A stretch of DNA of 64,000 bases. Source: CAMPJU01 sp036675265 (GTDB lineage Bacteria; Pseudomonadota; Gammaproteobacteria; Xanthomonadales; Xanthomonadaceae). The DNA is taken from NCBI GenBank assembly GCA_036675265.1, contig JAKFFJ010000050.1, forward strand, positions 1 to 64,000, written 5' to 3'. The translations under genes were made by a program, and so were the position numbers. Shown piece by piece: positions 1 through 9,136 of the stretch; the first letter of the stretch is position 1; each line of letters opens with the position of its first letter. A model generated the notes under the pieces. That model was not told where the DNA came from. It worked only from the letters and a program-made list of their open reading frames with translations, and searched no databases.

Positions 1-118
1 GACCCCCCTATCAAACGTCGGCGTCGGCACTGCCACGTCTGGCAGCGTGAAGTGGATTTGACCGGGCATTGGACGGGGACCAGACTCAGATTACGCCCCG
101 GTGTGGGGTCTACTAGTT

Positions 119-125
119 GTTAGAC
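119..125 (+). other. Integron-type core recombination site (GTTAGAC)
   Basis: The heptamer GTTAGAC fits the integron core-site consensus GTTRRRY and lies 15 bases before the start of the small PspC gene, where the 5' boundary of a gene cassette is expected. It could be the R' box of a preceding attC or part of an attI. No complete attC can be folded in bases 1-118, and an integrase gene would lie outside the window. A seven-base match alone is weak; support comes from the much better attC-like structure on the other side of the same gene. Confidence 0.4.
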
Positions 126-140
126 CGCTGGAGGTTTCGC

Positions 141-356
141 ATGGAATGGAATCTGGACGCGCTGACAAAGTCTTCTACCGACGTGCAGGTCGCTGGGATT
201 TGTGGAGGACTCGGAGAACACACCCCCATCCCCTCCTGGATCTGGCGGGTGGCAATCGTCGGACTTGCCTTTGCGGGTGGAGCTGGAATGATCATCTACG
301 GACTGCTGTACGTCTTCATGCCGGACGCAGACTCAGGTCTCTCGTCCTCGCAATGA
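141..356 (+). CDS. PspC-domain small membrane protein (putative integron cassette gene)
   Basis: Small protein of 71 residues. It opens with a PspC-type segment (GICGGLGEHTPIPSWIWRV, about residues 18-36) and then has one hydrophobic membrane segment (about residues 32-60, VAIVGLAFAGGAGMIIYGLLY). PspC domains anchor phage-shock and envelope-stress proteins in the inner membrane; the role of stand-alone copies is usually unknown. The start at 141 is chosen because GGAGG lies 8 bases upstream and the PspC fold begins immediately; an in-frame ATG at 117 has no ribosome site. It sits between a GTTAGAC core site and an attC-like hairpin, so it is probably an integron cassette gene. Confidence 0.8.
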   Translation: MEWNLDALTKSSTDVQVAGICGGLGEHTPIPSWIWRVAIVGLAFAGGAGMIIYGLLYVFMPDADSGLSSSQ

Positions 357-366
357 CTGCGCGGTG

Positions 367-427
367 GTCTAAGAATTCGTTCAAGGGGATGCCGCTTCGC
401 GGCACCCCCTGAACTCAGGCATCGGGC
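367..427 (+). other. Decayed attC-like integron recombination site
   Basis: GTCTAAG (367-373) resembles an R'' box (RYYYAAC, last base different). Then come two arms that fold into a long imperfect stem: GTTCAAGGGG-AT-GCCGC (379-395) against GCGGC-A-CCCCCTGAAC (399-414), with a TTC loop and an unpaired base, as in attC sites. The ACTCAGGC segment before the right-hand box is also typical. The right-hand core reads ATCGGGC instead of GTTRRRY, so the GTT triplet needed for recombination is lost. Spacing and internal sequence resemble attC sites of Xanthomonas and of aadA-type cassettes. This would be the site of the PspC cassette, now fixed. Confidence 0.6.
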
Positions 428-471
428 CACCACGGCACACCACGAAGTGCCTGCGTGTCCGGGAGAACGTC

Positions 472-882
472 ATGCCGCATCTCAGGAATGTCCTAGGCAT
501 TGGCCTGTTGCTCCTTGGAGGATGTGCTGTCGGCGTCGGATTGCCATCCGATAGCGCTGGACTCGAAGGCGCCTGGGGAGGCATCCATGCCGGCCTGACG
601 CTTACAGCCGAGGGCGGCACCATCAGCTATGACTGCGCTCATGGCACGCTTGAAGCACCAGTTCGTCCCGACCGCGAAGGTCGCTTTGAAGTCACCGGCT
701 CGCACGTGCGGGAGCACGGCGGCCCGGCGCGCGTGGGAGAATTTCCTGATCCGGAACCAGCGCGGTACCTCGGGCAGGTAACTGGCGACCATATGGTGTT
801 GCACGTCCTGGTCGCCTCCGGCGATCTCGGGCCATTCACGCTGCAACGCGGGGTGGCACCGCAGCTTTTTCGCTGCCTGTGA
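472..882 (+). CDS. Hypothetical lipoprotein
   Basis: Protein of 136 residues. Its N-terminus is a lipoprotein signal: basic start, hydrophobic stretch LGIGLLLLG, and lipobox LLGGC with Cys at about residue 18, so the mature protein is probably membrane-anchored in the envelope. The rest reads like a small beta-rich domain (repeated GTI/FEV/MVLHVLVA strands). I recognise no family. Its stop overlaps the GTG start of the next gene (GTGA), suggesting translational coupling with the GFA protein. Confidence 0.65.
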   Translation: MPHLRNVLGIGLLLLGGCAVGVGLPSDSAGLEGAWGGIHAGLTLTAEGGTISYDCAHGTLEAPVRPDREGRFEVTGSHVREHGGPARVGEFPDPEPARYLGQVTGDHMVLHVLVASGDLGPFTLQRGVAPQLFRCL

Positions 883-1286
883 GCAGGATGATGCCCAACC
901 GACACGCCTCATGCAGTTGCGGAAAGCTCACCGTCAGTACTCGCGGCGAGCCGGTCCGCATTTCGGTCTGCCATTGCCTGAACTGCCAACGCCGCTCGGG
1001 AAGTGCCTTCGCCGCCCAAGCCAGGTTCCCGGCGGACGCCGTCACAATCGAAGGCCAGAGCACGGAATTCGCACTCACCGGCGATAGCGGGACTACGGCC
1101 CGGTTCCACTTCTGCCCGGCGTGCGGCGCCACCGTCTTTTACAGGATGGACGCGTTCCCGGATTTCGTGGCGATTCCTGTCGGCGCTTTCGCCGACCCGA
1201 CCTTCCCGCAGCCGCGCGTGTCGGTCTATGGGAACCGCAAGCACCCTTGGGTGCAGCTGGTCGGCGACATGGACCATCTCGATTGA
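879..1286 (+). CDS. GFA (CENP-V/GFA) family zinc protein
   Basis: Member of the GFA family (named for glutathione-dependent formaldehyde-activating enzyme). Cysteine groups are SCSCGKL near the N-terminus, CHCLNC in the middle and CPAC in the C-terminal half, which in this fold bind structural and catalytic zinc. Family members bind glutathione or small thiol adducts, but most substrates are unknown, so no reaction is assigned. Length (about 130 residues) is normal. The GTG at 879 overlaps the stop of the lipoprotein gene; ATGs at 888 and 891 are alternative starts. Confidence 0.8.
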   Translation: MSRMMPNRHASCSCGKLTVSTRGEPVRISVCHCLNCQRRSGSAFAAQARFPADAVTIEGQSTEFALTGDSGTTARFHFCPACGATVFYRMDAFPDFVAIPVGAFADPTFPQPRVSVYGNRKHPWVQLVGDMDHLD

Positions 1287-1937
1287 ATGCTGATGCACGC
1301 AATGGATTCCGTGCCTTGCTTTGTCCGATGGAACGCAATGTGGACGGACCTGGGCGCCCCACGTACCGCAACATTGGATGGCGCCTTCGACGACCTGGTC
1401 GCCCGCTATGCCGAGCCGCACCGGAAATACCACACGTTGCGCCACCTCGATGAGTGCCTGGCCGTCTTCGCCGGGTACCGCACGCTGGCCGAGCACCCGG
1501 CCGAGGTCGAGGTGGCGCTCTGGTTCCACGACGCGATCTACGACACGCGATCGGATCGGAACGAAGCCGAGAGCGCGGCGCTTGCGGCAGCGACCGTGCG
1601 GGACGCCGGCCCATCGGCCGAATGCGCGCACCGCATCGAAGGCCTCGTGATGGCCACCCGACACGACGCGATCCCGACCGGGTCCGACGCGAAAGTGCTG
1701 GTCGACGTCGACCTGTCGATCCTCGCGGCCGCTCCCGAGAGGTTCGACGAATACGAGAGGCAGGTCCGGGCGGAATATGCCTGGGTGCCGGACTTCCTGT
1801 TCCGGCGGGAACGCAGGAAGATCCTCAGGGGGTTCCTGGCGCGTCCGGCGATCTTTAGTACGCTTGAGTTCCGGGCGCGGTACGAAGCCCGGGCCCTTGC
1901 CAACATCAGGCGATCACTCGAAGCCCTGGGCGGCTGA
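1287..1937 (+). CDS. HD-superfamily metal-dependent phosphohydrolase (COG4339 type)
   Basis: Predicted cytoplasmic metal-dependent phosphohydrolase of up to 216 residues. The family pattern is clear: HRKYHTLRHLDECL (about residues 46-59), then WFHDAIYD with the His-Asp pair that ligates metal, then a NEAESA helix. The natural substrate of this family is unknown. The first ATG follows the stop of the GFA gene directly; starts at 1302 or 1338 (MWTDLG) would also fit, and homologues usually begin near the latter. Confidence 0.75.
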   Translation: MLMHAMDSVPCFVRWNAMWTDLGAPRTATLDGAFDDLVARYAEPHRKYHTLRHLDECLAVFAGYRTLAEHPAEVEVALWFHDAIYDTRSDRNEAESAALAAATVRDAGPSAECAHRIEGLVMATRHDAIPTGSDAKVLVDVDLSILAAAPERFDEYERQVRAEYAWVPDFLFRRERRKILRGFLARPAIFSTLEFRARYEARALANIRRSLEALGG

Positions 1938-1969
1938 CCAGGAAACCATGGAAGATGGAGGATGACGAG

Positions 1970-2173
1970 ATGAAGGGATTCACCTGCACCAAGTGCGGCA
2001 GCACCGAATACAGCCGCAACGAGATGCGCGCCGAAGGCGGGCTGCTGTCTGCCGCGTTCGACGTCTCGACCAACCGCTTCATCGCGGTGAGCTGCGAGAA
2101 GTGCGGATTCACCGAGCTTTACCGCGACGACGCGGGCGCTGGCTCGAAGATCTTCGATTTCCTGGTCTCGTGA
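1970..2173 (+). CDS. Zn-ribbon protein, predicted nucleic-acid binding (COG3478-like)
   Basis: Small protein of 67 residues with two CxxC pairs (CTKCGS at residues 4-9, CEKCGF at about 44-49) that would form one zinc ribbon. Between them is the segment GGLLSAAFDVSTNRF typical of this uncharacterised family. The start at 1970 is preferred over ATG 1955 because GGAGG is 8 bases upstream. Its TGA overlaps the GTG of the next gene. Confidence 0.75.
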   Translation: MKGFTCTKCGSTEYSRNEMRAEGGLLSAAFDVSTNRFIAVSCEKCGFTELYRDDAGAGSKIFDFLVS

Positions 2174-2661
2174 GCCAGGCTCGCTCGCCACTGCGGCACC
2201 TCGAGCGCGCGCTCGGCTGGGCTGTCGTCGGGATGCTGCTGACGTACGGATTGATCAACCTCATCGGCTTCATCAGTCCGTTCTGGGCCGCCTGGCGCCA
2301 TGAGGCGTACTACAACGAGTCGCTCGCGCTGCTCCACGCATGGCAGCCGATCACGCCGTGGTTCTCCATCTGCTTCCTGGTTGCCGGCTGGCATCTCGCC
2401 CTGGCCATGCGTCCAATGCAGGCGCGCGTGGCGGTGTTCGCCGTGTATGCGTTGGTGCCCGTGGCGATGATTGGGTCGAGGTTCGCCCACCGCGCGGTCC
2501 AGCAGGCGGATACCCCGGTGCCGCCGCAGCTTCCTGCGGTCTTTTCCGTGGTGGCCGGGGTGTACATGGCATTCGCCCTGATGGCCTTCCTCGCCCTGGC
2601 CTGGTGGATCTTGCGAAGGACCAACCGGCCGCTCGCGGCAGAAGAAGGAGCCGCACGATGA
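2170..2661 (+). CDS. Hypothetical four-helix membrane protein
   Basis: Protein of 163 residues with four predicted membrane helices: about residues 15-38 (WAVVGMLLTYGLINLIGF), 62-80, 87-105 and 123-147. I do not recognise the family and see no catalytic motif. The GTG at 2170 overlaps the stop of the zinc-ribbon gene by four bases, so translation is probably coupled. The open frame extends further upstream but there only shadows the neighbour. Confidence 0.6.
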   Translation: MSQARSPLRHLERALGWAVVGMLLTYGLINLIGFISPFWAAWRHEAYYNESLALLHAWQPITPWFSICFLVAGWHLALAMRPMQARVAVFAVYALVPVAMIGSRFAHRAVQQADTPVPPQLPAVFSVVAGVYMAFALMAFLALAWWILRRTNRPLAAEEGAAR

Positions 2662-2719
2662 ACAACACGACCCTGGCATCGTAGGGCCGCCGCCATCTGA
2701 TCGACCCGGGAGGTCACCC

Positions 2720-3070
2720 ATGCACACCGGAAGCTGCCATTGCGGAGCCGTCAAGTTCCAGGTCAACGCCGATGCCGGCCCGGACAAGGTCATCGAGTGC
2801 AATTGCTCGCACTGCAGCCGCAAGGGCCTGTTGCTGTGGTTCGTGCCGCGCGATGCGCTCGAGACCACCGAAGGCGAGGGCCACCTGTCCACCTACACCT
2901 TCAACAAGCAGGTCATCCAGCACCGGTTCTGCCCGACGTGCGGGGTCCAGCCCTACGCCCTCGGCCAGATGCCGGATGGCGCGAAAATGGCCGCGATCAA
3001 CGTTCGTTGCCTGCAGGACCTCGACCTGGAAACCGTGGAGCGCACGCCCGTCAACGGGCGCGAATTCTGA
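2720..3070 (+). CDS. GFA (CENP-V/GFA) family protein
   Basis: Second GFA-fold protein in this cluster, 116 residues. Zinc-ligand groups are SCHCGAV (residues 5-11), CNCSHC (about 33-38) and CPTCG (about 74-78). It starts at a good ribosome site (GGGAGG, 7 bases before ATG). Sequence similarity to the GFA protein at 879-1286 is limited to the cysteine motifs, so a recent duplication is unlikely. Reaction unknown. Confidence 0.82.
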   Translation: MHTGSCHCGAVKFQVNADAGPDKVIECNCSHCSRKGLLLWFVPRDALETTEGEGHLSTYTFNKQVIQHRFCPTCGVQPYALGQMPDGAKMAAINVRCLQDLDLETVERTPVNGREF

Positions 3071-3112
3071 GCGTGCTTGACCGCCCCTGACGGGCAGACC
3101 AGACTCCCGGGG

Positions 3113-3523
3113 ATGAACAACATGCCCCCGATCATCATGTCGAGCCTGGACCAGGCGCGACTGGAACGCCTGCTCGAATCCGAAGCCTATCGCCAGCTTC
3201 CGGGCATCGATGCCCTGCTCGCCGAGATGGACCGCGCGAACGTGGTCAAGCCCGTCGACGTCCCACCGGACGTGGTGACGATGAACTCCACGATCCGCTT
3301 CGTGGACGACGCCAACGGCGCCGAATTCGAGTTCACGCTCGTGTACCCCGCCGACGCCGGCAAGCCGGACACCATTTCCGTCCTGGCGCCGGTCGGCAGC
3401 GCGTTGCTCGGCCTGTCGGTGGGCCAGTCGATCGCCTGGCAGGTGCCGGGCGGCCGCGAGCTCGACCTGCGCGTGCTGGCCGTCGTCCGCCAGCCGGAGG
3501 CGATGGGCGAATTCCACCGCTGA
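3113..3523 (+). CDS. rnk: Regulator of nucleoside diphosphate kinase (Rnk, GreA/GreB C-terminal fold)
   Basis: 136 residues in the normal Rnk layout: an N-terminal coiled segment (about residues 8-45, SSLDQARLERLLESEAYRQL) followed by a GreA/GreB C-terminal-like FKBP domain with VVTMNSTIRF, TLVYPADA and SVLAPVGSALLGLSVGQ. In E. coli Rnk binds RNA polymerase and influences nucleotide pools and alginate. The start at 3113 gives the length of E. coli Rnk; ATG 3077 or 3122 are alternatives. A strong terminator follows. Confidence 0.88.
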   Translation: MNNMPPIIMSSLDQARLERLLESEAYRQLPGIDALLAEMDRANVVKPVDVPPDVVTMNSTIRFVDDANGAEFEFTLVYPADAGKPDTISVLAPVGSALLGLSVGQSIAWQVPGGRELDLRVLAVVRQPEAMGEFHR

Positions 3524-3654
3524 GCGTCCGGTACGAATTGGCGCTCCAGGCACAACGACTTGCCCGTTTCGGTCAAGCCTGCACCGGCGCGAGGCATTGT
3601 CAGCCCCGGACCCCGCCACGACCGTCGGGTTGCCATCCGGCACCCCGCAAGGCA

Positions 3655-3692
3655 GAAGGCCCGCGTGTCTCCACGCGGGCCTTCCGTTTTTT
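3655..3692 (+). terminator. Rho-independent terminator after rnk
   Basis: A perfect 13-bp stem (GAAGGCCCGCGTG, 3655-3667, with its complement 3672-3684), a four-base TCTC loop and a run of six T (3687-3692). It ends rnk transcription and lies in the convergent gap with rhlE, where the hairpin alone could also act on the other strand. Confidence 0.9.
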
Positions 3693-3705
3693 CCTGGCCC
3701 GGAGG

Positions 3706-5025
<1,320 letters not shown>

Positions 5026-5420
5026 GTGGATCTCCGGATGTAGGAATCCGCCAGTTGGCGGATGCACCCGAAGCGTTCCCTGGAACCGCGCCGCGAGTAT
5101 TCGATTTGACGGCCCGGATGCTCCGGACCGTGTCTGCGCGACGAAAGACGTGCGGGGATTGGCCGTCATGGAGACGGCGGGCTATCCGGGAAAACGGACC
5201 AGCCGTGCGCGAACCGGGCGACTGTACGCGAAACCCCCATTCATCGCCACCATCGCCATGGCGGAGCGTTCAGGCCGGCCTCCAGCCCCCTGGACGAGGC
5301 GCCATGACCTTCGACACCCGCGTCGGGAAAGGCCTCCGCGTAGAGTCGGCCGATGCCGATCCGGGCCGCTTCGGCGCGCCCGGCCATCCTGTTTCCATGC
5401 AACAACCTCCGGAGCCGCCC
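5026..5420. other. Divergent intergenic region rhlE / M13 peptidase
   Basis: 395 bases between two genes that read apart, so it should hold promoters for both. I see no strong -35/-10 pair, no hairpin with a T-run and no convincing coding sequence: the open frames crossing it are extensions or shadows of the neighbours. Confidence 0.5.
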
Positions 5421-7523
5421 GTGACCCCGAACAAGCCGAAACTCCTCCTGCTCTCCCTGGCCGTGACCGTGGCGCTGGCCGCCTGCGATCGCGATGCGGA
5501 CCGCGAAGGCGACACCGCGGCCCCCGCCGCCGACGCCCAGACCGCGCTGACCCTGGACGAGAGCACCCTGCCCCCGGTCAACCGCCTGGCGGCCGACCAG
5601 ATCGACACCAGCAAGGACGCGTGCACGGATTTCGCCGGCTACGTCAACGGCAAGTGGCTGGCCGCCAACGAGATCCCGGGCGACCGCACCTCGTGGGGCG
5701 CGTTCGAGATGCTGGACGAGCGCTCCACCGCCGTGCAGCGCCAGCTCGCCGAGCAGGCCGCCGCCATGGAGAACGCGACGGGCGTGACCGACATCGTCGG
5801 CGACCTGTGGGCCACCGGCATGGACGAGGCCGCCATCAACGCCGCCGGCATCAAGCCGATCCAGGGCCGCCTGGACGCGATCGCGGCGCTGGAGAGCCAG
5901 GACGCGGTGGCCGGGTACCTGCGTGATGCCTATTCGCGCGGCGAGGGCTTCCTGTTCGGCTTCGGTCCCGAGGCCGACTTCAAGAACTCGACCATGAACA
6001 TCGCCTACGCCAGCCAGGCCGGCCTGGGCCTGCCCGACAAGTCCTACTACTTCGATGCCGACAAGGCCGAGAAGCTGGCCGCCTACGAGGAGCACGTCGC
6101 CAAGGTGCTCGAGCTTTCCGGCATCCCGGCCGAGGAAGCGGCCGAGCGCGCCGCCGACGTAATCGCGTTCGAGAAGCGCCTGGCCGAGGTCTCCAAGTCG
6201 AGCGAGGAGCTCTCGCGCGACGTGTCGCTGTACTACAACCCGGTGACGCCGGCGGAAGCCGACGAGATCTCGCCCAACTTCAAGTGGACGACGTTCTTCG
6301 AATCGCAGGGCCTGGAGGCGCCGGAGATGTTCTCGCTGGCGATGCCCGAGTTCCACGCCGAGGTCAGCGAGATGCTGGCCGACGTGCCGGTCGAGACCTG
6401 GCAGTCCTACCTGCGCTTCCACACCGTGGACCAGGCCTCGCCGTTCCTGAGCGACGCCTTCGTGGAGGAGAACTACAACTTCTACGGCAAGGCCATGCGC
6501 GGCCAGGAAGAGATCAAGCCGCGCTGGAAGCGCGTGCTCGACACCATCGAGGGCCAGGCCGGCGAAGCGTTCGGCCAGCTGTACGTCGACGTCGCGTTCT
6601 CGCCGGATGCCAAGGCGAAGATGGAAGTGCTGGTCGAGAACCTCGGCCTGGCGCTCAAGGAGCGCATCGAGGGCCTGGAGTGGATGACCGACGAGACCAA
6701 GGCCAAGGCCATGGAGAAGTGGGCCGCGTTCACCCCGAAGATCGGCTATCCCGACAAGTGGCGCGACTGGTCGGGCCTGGAAACGGACCGTGACAGCTTC
6801 ATCGGCAACGTGATGGCTGCCAACGAGTTCAACTACAAGTGGAACCTGTCGAAGATCGGCGAGCCGGTGGACAAGACCGAGTGGGGCATGAGCCCGCAGA
6901 CGGTCAACGCCTACTACAACCCGCTGGCCAACGAGATCGTGTTCCCGGCCGCCATCCTGCAGCCGCCGTTCTTCGATCCGGAAGCCGACCCCGCGCTCAA
7001 CTACGGCGGCATCGGCGCGGTCATCGGCCACGAGATGATCCACGGCTACGACGACCAGGGCAGCCGCTTCGGCCCGTCCGGCAACTTCGAGAACTGGTGG
7101 AGCGAGGCGGACGCCGAAGGCTTCACGTCGCTCACCGACCAGCTGGTCGGCCAGTTCAACGCGTACGAGGCGATGCCGGGCATGAACGTCAACGGCCGCC
7201 TGACCCTGGGCGAGAACATCGCCGACCTGGGCGGCCTGGCGGTGGCCTACGACGCGATGAAGAAGGCGACCGAAGGCCAGCCCGATCCGATGATCGACGG
7301 CTTTACCCGCGACCAGCGCTTCTTCATGAACTGGGCGACGGTGTGGCGCCGCAACTTCAAGGACGACGAACTGAAGGTGCGCCTGACCACGGACCCGCAC
7401 GCGCCGGCGAACTTCCGCGCGATCGGTGCGCCGTCGAACCTGCCCGCGTTCGCGGCGGCGTTCCAGTGCGAGCCCGGCGACGCGATGGTGCGGTCCGGCG
7501 ACGACCAGATCGTCATCTGGTAA
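5421..7523 (+). CDS. M13 family zinc metallopeptidase, lipoprotein (PepO/neprilysin-like)
   Basis: Extracytoplasmic zinc peptidase of 700 residues, full length for M13. The N-terminus is a lipoprotein signal (LLLLSLAVTVALAAC, Cys about residue 22). An M13 N-terminal domain follows (DFAGYVNGKWL near 74) and then the catalytic domain: HEMIH (His537, Glu538, His541), the third zinc ligand Glu598 in GENIADLGG, and substrate-binding NAYYNP. The GTG at 5421 is preferred because CGGAG lies about 6 bases upstream and it gives a clean signal peptide; ATG 5397 is possible. M13 enzymes cleave oligopeptides. A terminator follows. Confidence 0.92.
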   Translation: MTPNKPKLLLLSLAVTVALAACDRDADREGDTAAPAADAQTALTLDESTLPPVNRLAADQIDTSKDACTDFAGYVNGKWLAANEIPGDRTSWGAFEMLDERSTAVQRQLAEQAAAMENATGVTDIVGDLWATGMDEAAINAAGIKPIQGRLDAIAALESQDAVAGYLRDAYSRGEGFLFGFGPEADFKNSTMNIAYASQAGLGLPDKSYYFDADKAEKLAAYEEHVAKVLELSGIPAEEAAERAADVIAFEKRLAEVSKSSEELSRDVSLYYNPVTPAEADEISPNFKWTTFFESQGLEAPEMFSLAMPEFHAEVSEMLADVPVETWQSYLRFHTVDQASPFLSDAFVEENYNFYGKAMRGQEEIKPRWKRVLDTIEGQAGEAFGQLYVDVAFSPDAKAKMEVLVENLGLALKERIEGLEWMTDETKAKAMEKWAAFTPKIGYPDKWRDWSGLETDRDSFIGNVMAANEFNYKWNLSKIGEPVDKTEWGMSPQTVNAYYNPLANEIVFPAAILQPPFFDPEADPALNYGGIGAVIGHEMIHGYDDQGSRFGPSGNFENWWSEADAEGFTSLTDQLVGQFNAYEAMPGMNVNGRLTLGENIADLGGLAVAYDAMKKATEGQPDPMIDGFTRDQRFFMNWATVWRRNFKDDELKVRLTTDPHAPANFRAIGAPSNLPAFAAAFQCEPGDAMVRSGDDQIVIW

Positions 7524-7534
7524 GCGCCCTCATC

Positions 7535-7556
7535 GTGGGAGCCGCCACGGCGGCGA
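7535..7556 (+). repeat. REP-type dispersed repeat, single copy
   Basis: Begins GTGGGAGCCGCC and ends ACGGCGGCGA; GCCGCC and GGCGGC pair around a short centre to form a small hairpin. The same 22-base unit occurs inverted at 57578-57599 and 61776-61797. It lies just after the peptidase stop and before its terminator, as REP elements usually do. Confidence 0.75.
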
Positions 7557-7563
7557 ACGAAGA

Positions 7564-7588
7564 AGCCCGGCGAACGCCGGGCTTTTTT
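7564..7588 (+). terminator. Rho-independent terminator after the M13 peptidase gene
   Basis: Perfect 8-bp stem AGCCCGGC / GCCGGGCT (7564-7571 and 7576-7583), loop GAAC, then six T. It lies in the convergent gap between the peptidase and the rhomboid gene. Confidence 0.92.
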
Positions 7589-7591
7589 CTT

Positions 7592-8260
7592 TCAGTGCAC
7601 GATCCTCGGCCTGGGCGGCCCCTTCCGCCCGAACGGCGGCTGCCCACGCCAGTAGCGGATCAGCAACCAGCCGAACAGCATGCCGCCCAGGTGCGCGAAG
7701 TGCGCCACGCCCGGGGCCGTGCCGGTGACGCCCAGGAACAACTCGATCGCGCCATAGACGATCACCAGCGTGCGGGCCTTCATCGGGATCGGCGGGATGA
7801 GCAGCATCACGCGCCGATGCGGGAACAACATGCCGTAGGCCAGCAGCAGCCCGAACACGCCGCCGGAGGCACCGACCGTCGCGTAGGGCGGATGGCCTTC
7901 CGAGACGGCCCAGGACGCGACCACCAGCTGGCACAGCCCGGCGCCGGCCACGCACACCAGGTAGAAGGTCAGGAAACGCTTGTTGCCCCAGGTGTATTCC
8001 AGCGACGTCCCGAACATCACCAGCGCCAGCATGTTGAACAGCAGGTGCATCAGCCCGCCATGCATGAACCCGTAGGTCAGCAGCTGCCATGGCAGGAACT
8101 CGGGTGCGTTGGCATAAGGGGAATAGCTGTCGCCGCCGAGCGGCCACAACTGGAACGGCAGCAGCGCGGGGCCGAGCAGGAACTGCGCCAGGAAGACGAC
8201 GCCGTTTGCGATCAGCAGCGCCTTGGTGACGGGGGGGAGGTTGGTGAACATCGGCACCAT
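7592..8260 (-). CDS. Rhomboid family intramembrane serine protease
   Basis: 222-residue polytopic membrane protein with about six helices, a basic bacterial rhomboid. The catalytic serine is in GASGG (Ser132) and the catalytic histidine in AHLGG (His190). HGGLMHLLFNM (about 67-77) carries the conserved HxxxN of helix 2, and a WGNKR loop follows. It cleaves membrane-anchored substrates within the bilayer; substrates are not predictable. Its end abuts the terminator shared with the M13 gene. Confidence 0.9.
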   Translation of the reverse strand: MVPMFTNLPPVTKALLIANGVVFLAQFLLGPALLPFQLWPLGGDSYSPYANAPEFLPWQLLTYGFMHGGLMHLLFNMLALVMFGTSLEYTWGNKRFLTFYLVCVAGAGLCQLVVASWAVSEGHPPYATVGASGGVFGLLLAYGMLFPHRRVMLLIPPIPMKARTLVIVYGAIELFLGVTGTAPGVAHFAHLGGMLFGWLLIRYWRGQPPFGRKGPPRPRIVH

Positions 8261-8275
8261 GATACCGGGGTGCCG

Positions 8276-8602
8276 TCACGGTCCCCACAGCGCGGCATCG
8301 AGCGTGGCGGAACGGCGCGCCACCCGCCCGCCGCGGACCTCCACGCCTTCGGCGCGCAGCCGTTGCACCTGCTCGTGCCACTGCGGCGAACCTTCGGGGA
8401 ACGCGATGCGCCCATCCGCGCGCAGCACCCGGTGCCACGGGAGCCGGGGATCCTCGTTGGTGGACAGCACGCGCGCCGCCAGGCGCGCGCGGCCGGGCAG
8501 CCCCGCGAGCGCGGCGACTTCGCCATAGCCCGCCACCCGCCCGCGCGGGATGGCGCGCACGGCGGCGAGGATGCGTTCGGCGTCGGTGCGGGCGCGCTGC
8601 AT
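8276..8602 (-). CDS. Alkyltransferase-like protein (ATL, MGMT DNA-binding domain)
   Basis: 108 residues corresponding to the DNA-binding half of O6-alkylguanine-DNA alkyltransferase: helix-turn-helix GRVAGYGEVAALAGLPGRAR and the active-site region PWHRVL. In true transferases this reads PCHRV; here Cys is replaced by Trp, the hallmark of ATL proteins, which bind and flip O6-alkylguanine and recruit nucleotide excision repair instead of dealkylating. It ends 15 bases upstream of the rhomboid start on the same strand, so the two may be co-transcribed. Confidence 0.88.
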   Translation of the reverse strand: MQRARTDAERILAAVRAIPRGRVAGYGEVAALAGLPGRARLAARVLSTNEDPRLPWHRVLRADGRIAFPEGSPQWHEQVQRLRAEGVEVRGGRVARRSATLDAALWGP

Positions 8603-8691
8603 CCGCGCATGTTGGCAGACAGGGGACCCTTGACGCAGGCGCCGTTGCCCGTCGCGTTACCATCGCGGTCCCCCCGCACGAGGCGCCCGCC

Positions 8692-9102
8692 ATGCAGAAC
8701 TTCGAGCAGGTCCGCAGCCACGTCACGTCGGCCGGCTACCGGGTCACGGTGCAGGAGCCGTACGTGGTGTGCGTCGAACTGTCGCTGGACCAGGGGACCC
8801 GCCGCCAGTCGATCTTCCTGGCCGAGCTGAAGGACGACGACGGCCGTTGCTACCTGCGCGCCAGCACGGCCGTGGCGCCGACCACCGCGCTGGATCCGGC
8901 GCGGGCGCTCGGCTTCAACTGGGAAAGCCGGGTCGGCTACCTGGCCATCGGCGACCTGGACGGCGAGCCCTACCTGCAGCTGTGCGAAAACCGGCCCTAC
9001 GAGGGGCTGGACGCGTCCGAGCTCGACCGGCTGGTGCTGGAGATCGGCGGGCTGGGGGACCGGATGGAGCGGATGCTGTCTTCGGGTGGCGACGCCCTGT
9101 AG
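8692..9102 (+). CDS. Hypothetical protein (136 aa)
   Basis: Acidic cytoplasmic-looking protein without signal or membrane segments. The order of alternating strands and helices (FEQVRSHVTSAGYRV, YLRASTAVAP, then a C-terminal helix LDRLVLEIGGLGDRMERML) recalls the small secretion-chaperone/YbjN fold, but this is an impression of secondary structure only. No function assigned. It is transcribed toward the phosphate transporter gene. Confidence 0.65.
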   Translation: MQNFEQVRSHVTSAGYRVTVQEPYVVCVELSLDQGTRRQSIFLAELKDDDGRCYLRASTAVAPTTALDPARALGFNWESRVGYLAIGDLDGEPYLQLCENRPYEGLDASELDRLVLEIGGLGDRMERMLSSGGDAL

Positions 9103-9105
9103 GGC

Positions 9106-9123
9106 CCCGGACCAGGGTCCGGG
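9106..9123. terminator. Hairpin in convergent gap (weak terminator candidate)
   Basis: CCCGGACC / GGTCCGGG stem with a two-base centre between convergent genes. There is no T-run on either strand, so termination here is only suggested by position. Confidence 0.3.
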
Positions 9124-9136
9124 CGACGTCGGGCGG

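Noticed and set aside
2658..2684. Eight-codon ATG frame after the membrane protein gene
   Set aside because: Too short, and it starts inside the stop region of the preceding gene; no evidence of a function.
5241..7400. Minus-strand frame of 719 codons opposite the M13 peptidase
   Set aside because: Antisense shadow, repetitive Val/Gly/Arg/Asp composition.
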